DNA of 64,000 nucleotides. Origin: Alitabrizicola rongguiensis (GTDB lineage: Bacteria; Pseudomonadota; Alphaproteobacteria; Rhodobacterales; Rhodobacteraceae). A program made the position numbers and the translations under genes. Location of the stretch: contig NZ_JAKENF010000002.1 in the NCBI RefSeq assembly GCF_021491355.1, forward strand, positions 1,095,067 through 1,159,066, read 5' to 3'. The notes beneath the pieces are model-generated. The model was not told the origin of the DNA and did not search any database. It saw only the letters and a program-made list of their open reading frames with translations. Below are positions 27,701 through 35,165 of this stretch, piece after piece (position 1 is the first letter of the stretch; every line of letters starts with the position of its first letter).

Positions 27701-27822
27701 ACGCAACAACGGGATCGCTGCTCTATGACGCAGATGGCGTTGGTGGCGTAGACGCGATCAAGTTCGCAAACCTGACCAGTCCTCTCGGCAGTCCTACTGC
27801 GGATAACTTCGACATAATCTAA
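21787..27822 (+). CDS. giant RTX calcium-binding protein, probably type I secreted
   Basis: About 2000 residues, acidic, almost cysteine-free, and built from hemolysin-type nonapeptides (GGxGxDxLx). Residues 1-900 contain irregular blocks that alternate RTX repeats with strands of the type VNLSTGTAKDGFGNTDTL. Residues about 900-1840 are six near-identical 157-residue modules (see the repeat entry). The end (FVFNTALGPTNVDTVQSF onward) resembles the C-terminal secretion domain of serralysins and other type I substrates. No protease or lipase domain is seen, so a surface or biofilm structural role is likely. No secretion ABC transporter is nearby. Start choice is open: GTG 21787 or ATG 21820, separated by a G9 tract. 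Confidence 0.9.
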   Translation: MSSQSSGGGGVMDFIGGSSAEAIDGTEDGDYIEGNGGNDTLKGLGGEDDILGGNGNDSIFGGDEGDYLIGGAGNDTIDGGSGGDDEDELANDEALSGVNVNLSTGIATDGLGGTDVVSEIERVRGSRFGDSIVGDDEWNNIMGLAGNDTLNGGGGGNRVDYIRDDRYGAKQGVIVDLGTGVARDGFGNTDTLLNFADARGSVFSDVLRGNGGNNTLQGRQGNDSFVGRGGDDNFRGGTGSDTFDGGTGWDRVDYFDDGEGNGTRGILVNLATGTGIDNFGFAEKFISIEAVNGSIFNDSVYGGAGDEEFFGDEGNDSLIGNGGNDYLGGFYGNDTLNGGTGEDYIEAGAGFDVVYGGADWDTMSYKDDGDAATGISVVFSSATAGSILDWSGSTDVFSGIDRIRGTGFDDVMTGASGAQNLSGEGGNDSLSGGDDDDELEGGSDNDSLFGGNGDDRFTGGSGTDLIDGGTGDRDRVVYSNDAENGGNSGVTVNLSTGTAKDGFGNTDTLISIELAEGTDFNDRLTGDGKDNDLIGYSGNDTLIGGGGNDYIEGGDGNDQIDASGTSEIWGDYIKPGLGANTIIGSASLFNVQDDGIDISYSDLRSVGGLTISVGADGTGTTKSGFAGLVNDTFTYAHFFEGSQDNDIISSIDEAVDTWRFEGFTGHDGADTIIGGANGFDRVQYRNEEWDNPNLKGVNVNLTTGVAIDTYGKADLLIGIEAVQGTRLADKFTGLAGAGWIEFEGLGGADTMVGTSGFEVAAYRNDANEGGTRGIVANLATGTVVDGFGATDKLTLIDGVSGTEVADTITGNGLQNWLSGRGGSDRLFGGAEDDLLRGDDGSDLLRGGVGRDELNGGDGFDTADYADATVGLVANLSDSGLNTGIAIGDTFIEIEALTGGIGNDTLTGNGEANRLTGGAGNDVLDGGIGDDTMVGGDGSDSYFVDSTGDVVSETNAAAATGGTDLVNSYLAAYSLGTNVENGRIMSAGVASMTGNGLGNTLFAGAGDNVMNGGAGIDTVSYSAASGPVTVSLAVTTAQATGNSGLDTLLSIENLIGSAFSDTLTGNGGANRITGGAGSDTLNGGTGADTMVGGDGSDAYTVDNVGDAVSETNASSSTGGVDLVNSFLSAYTLTANVENGRILSGGAANLTGNALGNTLYAGSGNNILNGDAGTDTVSYISATAGVRLNLGLTTAQATGGSGTDTLVAIENIEGSNSNDTLTGNAGGNRLLGLDGNDAINGAVGNDTMIGGNGSDSYTVDSIGDVVSETNSDSVTGGTDTVMSNLAAYTLGANVENGRILSAGVASMTGNELNNLLTAGAGNNVLNGGAGSDVASYSTASGGVRLNLAITTVQATGGSGADRLIDIEHLTGSAYSDTLTGSGAANQLIGGAGNDVLDGGAGDDTMVGGDGSDIYFVDSAGDIVSEINAVAASGGTDLVNSSLGAYTLGANVENGRILSGATANITGNSLANTVFAGAGNNTLDGDSGSDTASYIYAGSAVTVSLAVLGAQATGGSGSDTLVDIEHLAGSGFNDSITGNAGDNRLVGNGGNDTIDGGAGADTMLGGDGSDTYTVDSVGDVVTETNAVAATGGIDRVNSLLASYTLGANIENGVILSAGVANLTGNDLANTLSAGAGDNVINGGNGVDTVSYSTASGGVAINLALTTAQATGNSGLDRVINIENAVGSGHNDALTGSGAANRLTGGAGDDTLNGAAGIDTMVGGDGSDLYFVDNVSDVVVESSAIAAVGGTDRVNSFLAAYTLGANVEEGRIALGGAANLTGNGLNNLLIAGAGNNILNGAAGSDTVSYTTASSAVKVNLAIAAAQATGGSGTDTLISIEHLTGSSFNDSLTGNAGANQLTGDAGNDTLDGGIGNDLLKGGSGLDLLKGGIGNDTLAGGDGNDVLFGSDGDDTFVFNTALGPTNVDTVQSFDPGHDHFQLTRDGVFAGLASTGPLDDAAFALGAAATTADHRILYDATTGSLLYDADGVGGVDAIKFANLTSPLGSPTADNFDII
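21804..21812 (+). repeat. G9 homopolymer at the RTX start
   Basis: Nine consecutive G lie between the possible GTG start (21787) and the ATG (21820) of the RTX gene. If translation begins at GTG, loss or gain of one G shifts the frame. If it begins at ATG, the tract is part of the ribosome-binding region and its length sets the spacing. Confidence 0.6.
24481..27306 (+). repeat. six tandem 471-bp modules inside the RTX gene
   Basis: The phrase DTM-(V/I/L)-GG-(D/N)-GSD occurs with its first codon at 24574, 25045, 25516, 25987, 26458 and 26929: five equal steps of 471 bp (157 residues) with no insertion or deletion. A seventh, diverging copy begins at 27400 (NDLLKGG). Each module carries an RTX stretch, a TVD-x-x-GD-x-V-SETNA segment, a 'AYTLGANVENGRILS' strand pair, a GNN-x-LNG turn and a VNLA..AQATGGSG strand. 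Copies differ by many substitutions, so they are old or under selection for length. Confidence 0.9.
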
Positions 27823-27999
27823 AGGGGAACAGGAAAGCGGCTGCCCGAAGGGCCAAAGCGTCCGACTGCCGGTTTGCGGGATCGGTCCTCGTTCGTCTAT
27901 GGGGGCGCCGCACCAATGGCGTCCCATCCATGGCAGGTTGCCGGGAACACATCCAAAGCTGCCGCGTCGGACTGTCTGGTCAAGCCTGACCTTGGACCG

Positions 28000-28033
28000 A
28001 AAAAGTCTGCCCCGGCGAGGAACCGGGGCAGAC
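28000..28033 (-). terminator. intrinsic terminator for dctA
   Basis: GTCTGCCCCGG (28005-28015) pairs perfectly with CCGGGGCAGAC (28023-28033), an 11-bp GC-rich stem with a 7-base loop. On the minus strand it is followed by five T. It lies about 98 bp after the dctA stop. The 308-bp gap between the RTX gene and dctA holds nothing else clear. Confidence 0.8.
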
Positions 28034-28130
28034 AATTGCATCAGGCGAAGAGCGCGTCTGGCGCCGTGGGCAACCAATCCGACCCCTCTTTCGATCGGAC
28101 TGGTGCCACCAGTTCCCCTGGCGCCCCGGA

Positions 28131-29495
28131 TCAATCAGCGCTGGCTTCGCCGATATTCAGTCCGGCTGGGGCAACGGCCAGATTGGTCACCGGGCGGACT
28201 TTGCCGAACGGGCGCCCACCAAGTGCCGCCTCAAGGCGATCTTGGTCCAGCGCGCCTTCCCAACGGCTGACCACGATCGTGGCCACGGCGTTGCCGATGA
28301 AGTTAGTCAGCGAACGGCATTCCGACATGAACCGGTCGACGCCCAGGATGATCGCCATGCCTGCCACCGGGACCGACGGGACGACTGACAGAGTAGCGGC
28401 AAGGGTGATAAATCCCGCGCCCGTCACGCCGGCGGCACCCTTGGACGACAGCATCGCCACAAGCAGAAGCAGGATCTGGTCCTGAATGCTCAACTCGATG
28501 TTGGTTGCCTGTGCGATGAACAGCGCGGCAAGGGTCATGTAGATGTTGGTGCCATCGAGGTTGAAGGAATAACCCGTCGGCACAACCAGCCCAACGACAG
28601 ACCGGCGGCAACCGGCTTTTTCCATCTTCTCCATCAGCGAAGGCAGTGCGGATTCGGACGATGACGTGCCAAGGACAAGCAGAAGCTCAGCCTTCAGATA
28701 GCCGATCAGCCGGAAGATCGAGAAGCCGTTGAACCAGCAGACTGCTCCAAGGACAACAACCACGAACAGGAGCGAGGTCAGATAGAAGGTCCCGACCAAC
28801 GCGGCGAGGTTGACGACCGAGCCGATGCCGTACTTGCCGATCGTGAAGGCGAAGGCGCCGAAAGCCCCGATCGGTGCCGCCTTCATCAGGATGTCGACCA
28901 CCCGGAACACGGCAGCACCGGCGGCCTCGAACAGCGTGATGATCGGCTTTGCCTTGTCGCCGATGAGGATCAGCGAGATCCCGAAAAGGATCGCGACGAA
29001 CAGCACCTGCAGGATGTTTCCTTCAACAAAGGCCGAGGTCATCGTCGTGGGAATGACGTCCATGAGAAAGCCAGTCAGCGTCGTTTCATGGGCCTTTTCG
29101 GCATATGACGTGATCTTGGCAGGATCCAGGGTAGCAGGATCGATGTTCATCCCTGCTCCCGGCTGGACGACGTTCGCAACCACCATCCCCACGATCAGGG
29201 CAAGGGTCGAAAAGAACAGGAAATAGGCGAAGGCCTTGCCCACGACCGATCCAACACCGCGCAGCGAGGTCATCCCGGCAAGACCGGTCACGATCGTCAG
29301 GAAGATCACCGGGGTGATGATCATCTTCACAAGCTTGATGAAGGCGTCACCAAGTGGCTTCATCGCTTCGCCGACGCTCGGCCAGAAATGGCCAAGAAGT
29401 GCGCCAGCGGCGATAGCCACCAGAACCTGAAAGTAGAGATGGCGGTAGAAAGGACGCGCCACTGCGCCGCCGGACGCGGGTAGGTCGAGTTGCAT
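28131..29495 (-). CDS. dctA: C4-dicarboxylate transporter, DAACS family
   Basis: A 454-residue inner-membrane symporter for succinate, fumarate and malate. Typical DctA parts are [20 protein letters not shown], the serine-rich hairpin [17 protein letters not shown], the NLDGT motif in [17 protein letters not shown], and the [11 protein letters not shown] segment with conserved Asp/Arg. The ATG at 29495 is preceded by GGAGGAGG, which fixes the start. It is divergent from dctBD across about 185 bp with two palindromes, and has an intrinsic terminator downstream. Confidence 0.97.
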   Translation of the reverse strand: MQLDLPASGGAVARPFYRHLYFQVLVAIAAGALLGHFWPSVGEAMKPLGDAFIKLVKMIITPVIFLTIVTGLAGMTSLRGVGSVVGKAFAYFLFFSTLALIVGMVVANVVQPGAGMNIDPATLDPAKITSYAEKAHETTLTGFLMDVIPTTMTSAFVEGNILQVLFVAILFGISLILIGDKAKPIITLFEAAGAAVFRVVDILMKAAPIGAFGAFAFTIGKYGIGSVVNLAALVGTFYLTSLLFVVVVLGAVCWFNGFSIFRLIGYLKAELLLVLGTSSSESALPSLMEKMEKAGCRRSVVGLVVPTGYSFNLDGTNIYMTLAALFIAQATNIELSIQDQILLLLVAMLSSKGAAGVTGAGFITLAATLSVVPSVPVAGMAIILGVDRFMSECRSLTNFIGNAVATIVVSRWEGALDQDRLEAALGGRPFGKVRPVTNLAVAPAGLNIGEASAD

Positions 29496-29584
29496 GATTT
29501 CCTCCTCCAAGGATCTCGTGACGAGAACGTGACGGAAAGACTACCAAATGCCTTGGAGCCGAGCCTGAAACCGGATTGGACACC

Positions 29585-29612
29585 CAACATGTTGATTCAT
29601 TGGGAAATGAAT
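29585..29612. promoter_or_regulatory. two adjacent palindromes between dctA and dctB
   Basis: CAACATGTTG (29585-29594) is a perfect 10-bp palindrome. Directly after it, ATTCATT (29595-29601) and AATGAAT (29606-29612) are perfect 7-bp inverted arms around GGGA. They sit between the divergent dctA and dctB starts. I see no convincing -24 GG / -12 GC sigma-54 promoter next to them. They are candidate binding sites for the DctD-type regulator. Confidence 0.5.
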
Positions 29613-29679
29613 TGATTGAAGATGCTCATTCTGTGTGGATAATCGCACAAATATCCTTACTGAGTGCGGAATATTGCAT

Positions 29680-31386
29680 ATGGACGGAAGCAGCATGCCA
29701 AGCTCGCCAGATGAGTCCTTCCTGACGGGCCTGGCGTCCCGGCATCTTGGCCTGATCCGCCTCATCTCGCTTTGCCTGGTAGTTTCTGGCGCAATTGCCG
29801 CCTACCTGCTGGCCCACCAAAGCCAGCTACAGCGCATCGAAACCGAGGCCCTGTCGAGCGCCCAGTCACGGGCCCAATCGCTGGAAAGCATCCTGTCCCA
29901 GCAGCGGGCGGTGGCAGCAATCCTGTCTGACGATGATTTGGTCCGGGACGCCTTGCGCGGCTTGAGCTTCAGCGAGCATGAGGCAGTCTCGATCAAGCTC
30001 GACCGGATGCGGGCAGACACGCAAAGCTCGGTCATCTATGTTCTCGATCGTGACGGGGACGCGATCGCCGCTTCGAACTGGGACGAGCCGGATTCCTTCG
30101 TCGGGGTCAATTACAGCTTCCGCGACTACTTCACCAAGGCGTTGCGTGATGGCACGGCAATGCAATTCGCGCTCGGCACCGTCAGTCACCGGCCCGGTCT
30201 CTATCTTTCCCACGATGTGACCGGCCCCGAGGGCGTGCTTGGGGTGGTCGTTGTTAAGACGGAGTTCGACAAGCTTGAATCTGCCTGGGCCATTAGCGCC
30301 GACCAGACCTTCGTCACCGGAGCGGAGGGCGACGTCATCCTTTCCAGCCGGCCTGAAACGCGCTTCCGGCCGGCGCAGCCCTTGGCCAGCAACGAGTTGG
30401 CAGTCGCCCGTCCCATTGCCTTGACCCCATGGACCCTGCACGTGGTGACCTCGACTGCCTCCGCCCGCCAGTCCGACCTGATTGCAGCACTCGGCGCCGG
30501 CTCACTGATGTTTCTTGCGGCCTTTGGGCTGGACAGGACGCTCCTCGGTCGCAGGCGCGCACTTGCCCGCGTCCGCGCCGAAGCAAACCGTCGCCTCGAG
30601 CTTGAGGCGGCCGTAAGGGAACGGACCAAGGACCTGCAAGACGAGATGGCCGAACGCCGTCGAGCCGAGCAGCGGCTTGCCGGAATGCAGGCCGACCTCG
30701 TTCAGGCCAACAAACTCGCGACGCTTGGCCAAGTGACAGCAGGTCTTGCGCACGAGATCAACCAACCGCTCGCGACGATCCGTCTTCTCGCAGAGAACGC
30801 CCAGGCCATGCTACCCAAACGCGTGGCTCCGGATGTCGTGGAGAACCTTGGTTCGATCGTTCGGATGAGTGACCGGATCAGCCAGATCACGACCGAACTG
30901 CGGGGCTTTTCCCGTAAGGCAACTGGAGAGATCCGGCCGGTGAAGCTGCGCGATGCGATCGAAGCCTCGGTCCTGCTGACGGCGAGCCGCAGGCGCGTCG
31001 AAGGGGCGCAGATCGTCTTGCCCGACATCCCGCCAGACCTGACGGTGATAGTCGAGGCGGTCCGGCTGGAGCAGGTTCTCGTCAACCTTATCCAGAACGC
31101 GCAAGAGGCTATGGCGGGTCAGGCAGATCCCCGTATCACTCTTGGTTTCACCAATTTCGGGGAAAGGGTCGAGCTTTCGATCACCGACAATGGGCCGGGA
31201 CTTTCGCCCGAGATCGTCTCGCAACTCTTCATGCCATTTGCGACGAGCAAGCCCGATGGCCTTGGATTGGGTCTGGTCATTGCCCAGGGGATCATGCGCG
31301 ACTTCGGTGGCGACCTGCGCGCCGATCCGTTCGCCCCCGGACAGGGAGCAACCTTCCGCATCGACCTGCCGAGGGGTCCGAAATGA
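29680..31386 (+). CDS. dctB: sensor histidine kinase, DctB-like
   Basis: About 568 residues. A first membrane segment (LIRLISLCLVVSGAIAAYLL) and a second near residue 270 flank a large periplasmic double-PAS/Cache region, including VIYVLDRDGDAIAASNWD and VGVNYSFRDYFTKA, as in DctB, which binds C4-dicarboxylates. A coiled-coil with ELEAAVRERTKDLQ leads to the H-box GLAHEINQPLATIRLLA, then the N-box NLIQNAQEAM and G-boxes ITDNGPGLSPE and GLGLGLVIAQG. Start candidates are GTG 29635, ATG 29680 and ATG 29695; 29680 is used. It overlaps dctD by 4 bp. Confidence 0.9.
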   Translation: MDGSSMPSSPDESFLTGLASRHLGLIRLISLCLVVSGAIAAYLLAHQSQLQRIETEALSSAQSRAQSLESILSQQRAVAAILSDDDLVRDALRGLSFSEHEAVSIKLDRMRADTQSSVIYVLDRDGDAIAASNWDEPDSFVGVNYSFRDYFTKALRDGTAMQFALGTVSHRPGLYLSHDVTGPEGVLGVVVVKTEFDKLESAWAISADQTFVTGAEGDVILSSRPETRFRPAQPLASNELAVARPIALTPWTLHVVTSTASARQSDLIAALGAGSLMFLAAFGLDRTLLGRRRALARVRAEANRRLELEAAVRERTKDLQDEMAERRRAEQRLAGMQADLVQANKLATLGQVTAGLAHEINQPLATIRLLAENAQAMLPKRVAPDVVENLGSIVRMSDRISQITTELRGFSRKATGEIRPVKLRDAIEASVLLTASRRRVEGAQIVLPDIPPDLTVIVEAVRLEQVLVNLIQNAQEAMAGQADPRITLGFTNFGERVELSITDNGPGLSPEIVSQLFMPFATSKPDGLGLGLVIAQGIMRDFGGDLRADPFAPGQGATFRIDLPRGPK

Positions 31387-32720
31387 CTCCGGGTGGGACA
31401 AAGGTCAGGATCGTCGATGATGAACCCGACCTCTTGTCGGCGCAGGTGCAGACCCTTCGACTTGCCGGCTTCGAGCCCGAGGCCTTCACCTCGGCCCAAC
31501 CCGCATTGCAGGGCCTGTCGCCCGATTATCCAGGCGTGATCCTGACAGACGTACGGATGCCCGGGATGGACGGGCTAGAGCTCCAGCGCCGGATTCAGGC
31601 TCTCGATCCCGAACTGCCCGTCATCCTGCTGACCGGGCACGGCGACGTGCAGATGGCCGTTGCCGCGCTAAAGGCAGGCGCCTGGGATTTCCTGACAAAG
31701 CCCGCCGGCGCCGACGAACTTGCGGCTGCCCTCAGGCGTGCCTCGCAGTCCCGGGCGTTGGTCCTCGAGAACCGCCTCCTGCGTGAGGGATTTGCCGCTG
31801 CTTCAGGCGAAGACCCGTTCCTCTGGGGCAACAGCCCCATCGCCACGCATCTGCGGCAGACGATCGACCGCGTCGCCGAGACCGGAGTGAACGCATTGAT
31901 TATCGGCGCGGTTGGATCGGGCAAGGAGGCCGTTGCACGCGCCCTGCATGCCAAGGGGAACCGCCGATCGCGCCCCTTCGTGCACGTCATCTGCGCTGCG
32001 CTTGATGCCTCGCGTTTCGATGCAGAATTCTTCGGTCAAGCAGGTCTTGGAAACCGTGCGGAACGCATTCCGGGTCTTCTTGAAAAGGCGCAGCGGGGGA
32101 CGCTTTTCTTCGATGCGATCGACACGCTTTTGCCGGCTCTGCAAGCGCGGCTGCTGTCCATCCTTGGTAGCACCGAGTTCCTGCCAGCCGGAGCAACATC
32201 CCAGCGGCCCCTCGATGTTAGGATGCTCGCCTCGACTTCGACCGATCTTCCGGCGCTGGCATCCCGTGGCGATTTCCGGTCCGACCTCCTGTATCGCCTT
32301 TCCGGCGTTTCAATCCATGTTCCGCCACTTTCGGCCCGGCGTGAGGATTTGCAGGGTATCTTCCGACGCCTGCTGATCGACATCAGCCGCCGCCAGGGTC
32401 TTCCCGTGCCAACGGTCTCGGCAGGGGTGCAGGCCAGGCTCGACAGCCATGATTGGCCGGGAAACCTGCGCGAACTGCAACAGTTCGCCGAGGCCGTGGC
32501 CATGGGGCTCGATCCGGTCCCCCTATTTCGTGACGAGAGCATCGACGCACGGGCAAGCCTCGCGGCTCAGGTGGCCGAGTACGAAGCCGCGCTGATCCGA
32601 TCGGTATTGCGGCAGACCGGCGGATCGGTTGTGGAGGCATTGCAGCTTCTGAAGATTCCGAGGAAGACGCTTTATGACAAGATGGCCCGCCATGGCATTG
32701 ACCCCTCTGTGTTTCGATAA
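31383..32720 (+). CDS. dctD: DctD-like response regulator lacking the GAFTGA loop
   Basis: A 445-residue NtrC-family regulator: receiver domain (VRIVDDEPD; Asp56 in LTDVRMPGMDG; Lys in FLTKPAG), an AAA+ domain and a Fis-type helix-turn-helix (SVVEALQLLKIPRKTLYDKM). Walker A is intact (GAVGSGKE, residues 175-182). The region where LFGHEKGAFTGA is expected reads FFGQAGLGNRAERIPG, so the sigma-54 contact loop is missing, and Walker B reads LFFDAID with Ala for the catalytic Glu. It therefore probably does not activate sigma-54 promoters in the standard way. It is coupled to dctB and presumably controls dctA. Confidence 0.9.
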   Translation: MTPGGTKVRIVDDEPDLLSAQVQTLRLAGFEPEAFTSAQPALQGLSPDYPGVILTDVRMPGMDGLELQRRIQALDPELPVILLTGHGDVQMAVAALKAGAWDFLTKPAGADELAAALRRASQSRALVLENRLLREGFAAASGEDPFLWGNSPIATHLRQTIDRVAETGVNALIIGAVGSGKEAVARALHAKGNRRSRPFVHVICAALDASRFDAEFFGQAGLGNRAERIPGLLEKAQRGTLFFDAIDTLLPALQARLLSILGSTEFLPAGATSQRPLDVRMLASTSTDLPALASRGDFRSDLLYRLSGVSIHVPPLSARREDLQGIFRRLLIDISRRQGLPVPTVSAGVQARLDSHDWPGNLRELQQFAEAVAMGLDPVPLFRDESIDARASLAAQVAEYEAALIRSVLRQTGGSVVEALQLLKIPRKTLYDKMARHGIDPSVFR

Positions 32721-32861
32721 GGCATAACCGAAGGCGGGACGCCACCAGTTCTTCCGGTAACCATGCGAAAGACTACGGGGCACGCCATTGAATTGGTCGC
32801 CTAAACCGCGCGAGCAGACGCGCACGCGAGCCATTGCTTGCGGCGCGTCTGTCTCGCTGTG

Positions 32862-34409
32862 TCAGACAGCAACGGCGCCACCGTCTGGAAGGCAGGGGTC
32901 ATTCACACCTCCAGCCGAACCGTCCGGCAGACGGGCCACTCCAGACGGGCAAGCGTAAAGCTTCGGCATCACGACATTGCCGGAAACCTCCAGAGCAAAT
33001 CGAGAAGACAAGTGTTTCAGCGTCTCCGCGCCAAGTCGAGGGTCTGCCCTGACGCTGCCGCGATGGGAGGCATCGAGGCGAGGTGAATGCATCGCTTCCT
33101 CCAGTGACATTCCGAAGTCGATCATCAGCGCCGCGATCTGAGAAACGCAGGGCATGATGAGGTCGCCGCCAGAGGCTCCGATGGCGAATTGCGCGATACC
33201 GTCGCGCACCGCGATTGTCGGAACCATGTTGGAAGAATTGATCCGCTTTCCGCCCTGCATCGAGGTGCGCAAATCCGGGCGTGGGTCGAAATAGCTCGCG
33301 CCGTTGTTTAGGAGAAGTCCGCTCTCGGGCAAGACGATGCCCGCGCCGAAATGGTCGAGCAACGTATAGGTCAAGGCGACCATGTTGCCCTCGGCATCGA
33401 CGGCCGACAACGACGAGGTCGAGCTGCCCACTTCAGACAGAGTACCGTTGCGCAGGCGGTGCGCGCGCCAAGCCTGCTCAAGCGCTTCGGCATAGACGAG
33501 CCAGCTTTCGGCGTCAGGTTGGCGGCGCGGTGCGGGCATCCGCGCCGCGACTTCTGCCAGGAAATCGCGCTGCCGCATGCCCCCGCTCTGCTCGCCGGGT
33601 GTAAAGAGGCGCATACCGCGATGCCGCGCTTCCATGGGTTCGTAGTCGTGAACTGCATATGACTCGAGGTCACGGATCGTAATCCTGCTGCCCCTGGTCC
33701 GCATTTCTTCGACAAACTGCCGACCGAGGTCGCCCCCATAGAGCGTTGCCGCGCCATCTCGTGCGAGGCGACGGAGCGTTTCGGCAAGGTTCGGGATCTG
33801 CAGCCTCTCGCCTGGCTGAAGCGGCGCACCGTTCGGCAAAAAGACCGCCGAGGCCACGGGATCGTTGCGCAGGATCGTCATTTCAGAGGCGATCATCAGG
33901 GTGCAGAACCAGCTGGCCGCAATCCCGTCTTCCGCAAGCCGGATCGCCGGTTCAAGAGCGTCGGCGAGGGTAGATCTGCCATAGTGTTGCAGAGCGTGGT
34001 CAAAGCCCGCTACGGCCCCCGGCACGGTGACCGCGGTCGCGCCTTGCGTGTTCGCGAAGCCGCGCACCGCAGGAAAGCCCATCGAGGTCACAGGCAAGGT
34101 CGGGTCGATCGGATAGTCGGCAACGGTCAGATCGGCGGGCAACACCCCCTGATAGTCGAGGGCGACCGCGCGCTCTTCTTTCGCAAGCCAGATCACCATG
34201 AAGCCGCTGCCCCCGACGCCGCACATCCAGGGTTCGACGGGGCCAAGCGCCAGCGCGGCCGCGACGGCGGCGTCGACTGCATTTCCACCGCGCTCCAGCA
34301 GTTCGGCGCCAGCGCGTGCGGCCTGAACGTGCTGGGCAGCGACGACGCCCTTCGATCCCGTGACGAAGGGCTTGCGGGTGACCCACTGGTCGGCGGCTGT
34401 TGGCATCAT
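32862..34409 (-). CDS. gamma-glutamyltransferase-family Ntn hydrolase, glutamate-site residues absent
   Basis: A 515-residue protein of the GGT fold with the self-cleavage Thr at residue 331 (SSTSSLSAVDAEGN). It starts MMPTAADQWVTRKPF with no signal peptide, so it appears cytoplasmic. Residues that hold the gamma-glutamyl group in E. coli GGT are changed. The Arg of DFRE is Gln87 in LDYQGVLP. The Asp of the NN-x-MDDF loop is replaced (LLNNGASYF). The GSPGGS pair reads GASGGD. The true substrate is therefore likely another amide or acyl compound, as in HpxW/YwrD-type relatives. The ATG at 34409 has GGAGA upstream. It is divergent from the GntR operon, with a direct repeat between them. Confidence 0.85.
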   Translation of the reverse strand: MMPTAADQWVTRKPFVTGSKGVVAAQHVQAARAGAELLERGGNAVDAAVAAALALGPVEPWMCGVGGSGFMVIWLAKEERAVALDYQGVLPADLTVADYPIDPTLPVTSMGFPAVRGFANTQGATAVTVPGAVAGFDHALQHYGRSTLADALEPAIRLAEDGIAASWFCTLMIASEMTILRNDPVASAVFLPNGAPLQPGERLQIPNLAETLRRLARDGAATLYGGDLGRQFVEEMRTRGSRITIRDLESYAVHDYEPMEARHRGMRLFTPGEQSGGMRQRDFLAEVAARMPAPRRQPDAESWLVYAEALEQAWRAHRLRNGTLSEVGSSTSSLSAVDAEGNMVALTYTLLDHFGAGIVLPESGLLLNNGASYFDPRPDLRTSMQGGKRINSSNMVPTIAVRDGIAQFAIGASGGDLIMPCVSQIAALMIDFGMSLEEAMHSPRLDASHRGSVRADPRLGAETLKHLSSRFALEVSGNVVMPKLYACPSGVARLPDGSAGGVNDPCLPDGGAVAV

Positions 34410-34453
34410 GTTCTCCTTTCCGTGCAACCCATCTTGCCAGATGAGCCGAATCG

Positions 34454-34484
34454 AGTATATCGTAAATATATTGTAAGTATATCG
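34454..34484. promoter_or_regulatory. 9-bp direct repeats, 22 bp apart, in the ggt-gntR gap
   Basis: AGTATATCG occurs at 34454-34462 and again at 34476-34484, a spacing of two helical turns, in an AT-rich stretch of the 90-bp gap between the two divergent starts. The second copy ends 16 bp before the GntR ATG. It is a natural candidate for the GntR operator and for promoter elements serving both directions. Confidence 0.5.
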
Positions 34485-34499
34485 GTCGAGCGACGGGAT

Positions 34500-35165
34500 A
34501 TGAACAAGCGCAAGAGCGACGAGGCCTATGCCGAACTCCGCAGCAGGATCATGATGGCGATCCTGCCGCCGAATGCGGTCCTCGACGAAAAACGCCTGAC
34601 GGAAGATCTGAGCATCGGCCGCACGCCCCTGCGCGAAGCCGTTCTTCGGCTGGAGCAGGAGGGGCTTGTCGTTTCCATGGGGCGGCGCGGCTATGTCGTG
34701 GCCAGCGCTACCCCTGCTGACCTGATGCGCGCCTACGAGCTTCGGCGGGAACTCGAGTGCTTCACTGCCGGCCTGGCGGCCGAACGGCGCGGCCCCGAAG
34801 ACCTTGCGAAATTCGACGCCTTCCTTGCGCGGATGGAAGCCGAGATGGACGACCATCGCGAGGACGTCCATTGGCAGCTTGCCGCCGACGAAGAGTTCCA
34901 CCGCATCATCGCCGACGCATCGGACAATCGATTTGCCAAGCAATATCTGAACTTCCTGTTCGGCCTGTCGGTTCGTAGCCTCTATGTCTCGCGCGTTCCG
35001 GTTACGCTCGTGCAGGAGGAGATCGACAACTACCGTTCGGTCCTGACCGCGATCCGGATGCGTGATGTCGCTGCGGCAAGTGCAGCGATGGGGCGGCACC
35101 TGACGATCAATCCGATGCAGGCGATGGCCGACAGCCTGTCCGGCAGCCGTCGACAGGCCCTGTGA
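34500..35165 (+). CDS. GntR-family regulator, FadR/FCD type
   Basis: A 221-residue regulator. The winged helix at residues 5-75 includes LTEDLSIGRTPLREAVLRLEQEGLV (split: DLSIGRTPLREAVLRL). The C-terminal FCD ligand domain has the metal-binding pattern with Asp/His residues in ADEEFHRIIADASDN and late MGRHL. FCD regulators usually sense organic acids. The ATG at 34500 gives the standard family length. It leads a ten-kilobase set of same-strand genes and overlaps the next permease start by one base, so it is probably the local and autoregulating repressor of the whole operon. Confidence 0.92.
   Translation: MNKRKSDEAYAELRSRIMMAILPPNAVLDEKRLTEDLSIGRTPLREAVLRLEQEGLVVSMGRRGYVVASATPADLMRAYELRRELECFTAGLAAERRGPEDLAKFDAFLARMEAEMDDHREDVHWQLAADEEFHRIIADASDNRFAKQYLNFLFGLSVRSLYVSRVPVTLVQEEIDNYRSVLTAIRMRDVAAASAAMGRHLTINPMQAMADSLSGSRRQAL

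Noticed and set aside
29496..29634. Sigma-54 promoter for dctA
   Set aside because: I looked for the TGGC-N8-TTGC pattern on both strands and found no GG/GC pair with correct spacing.
33984..34499. Extended N-terminus for the GntR regulator overlapping the hydrolase gene
   Set aside because: The extra 172 residues are antisense to a real gene, and ATG 34500 gives the normal family length.
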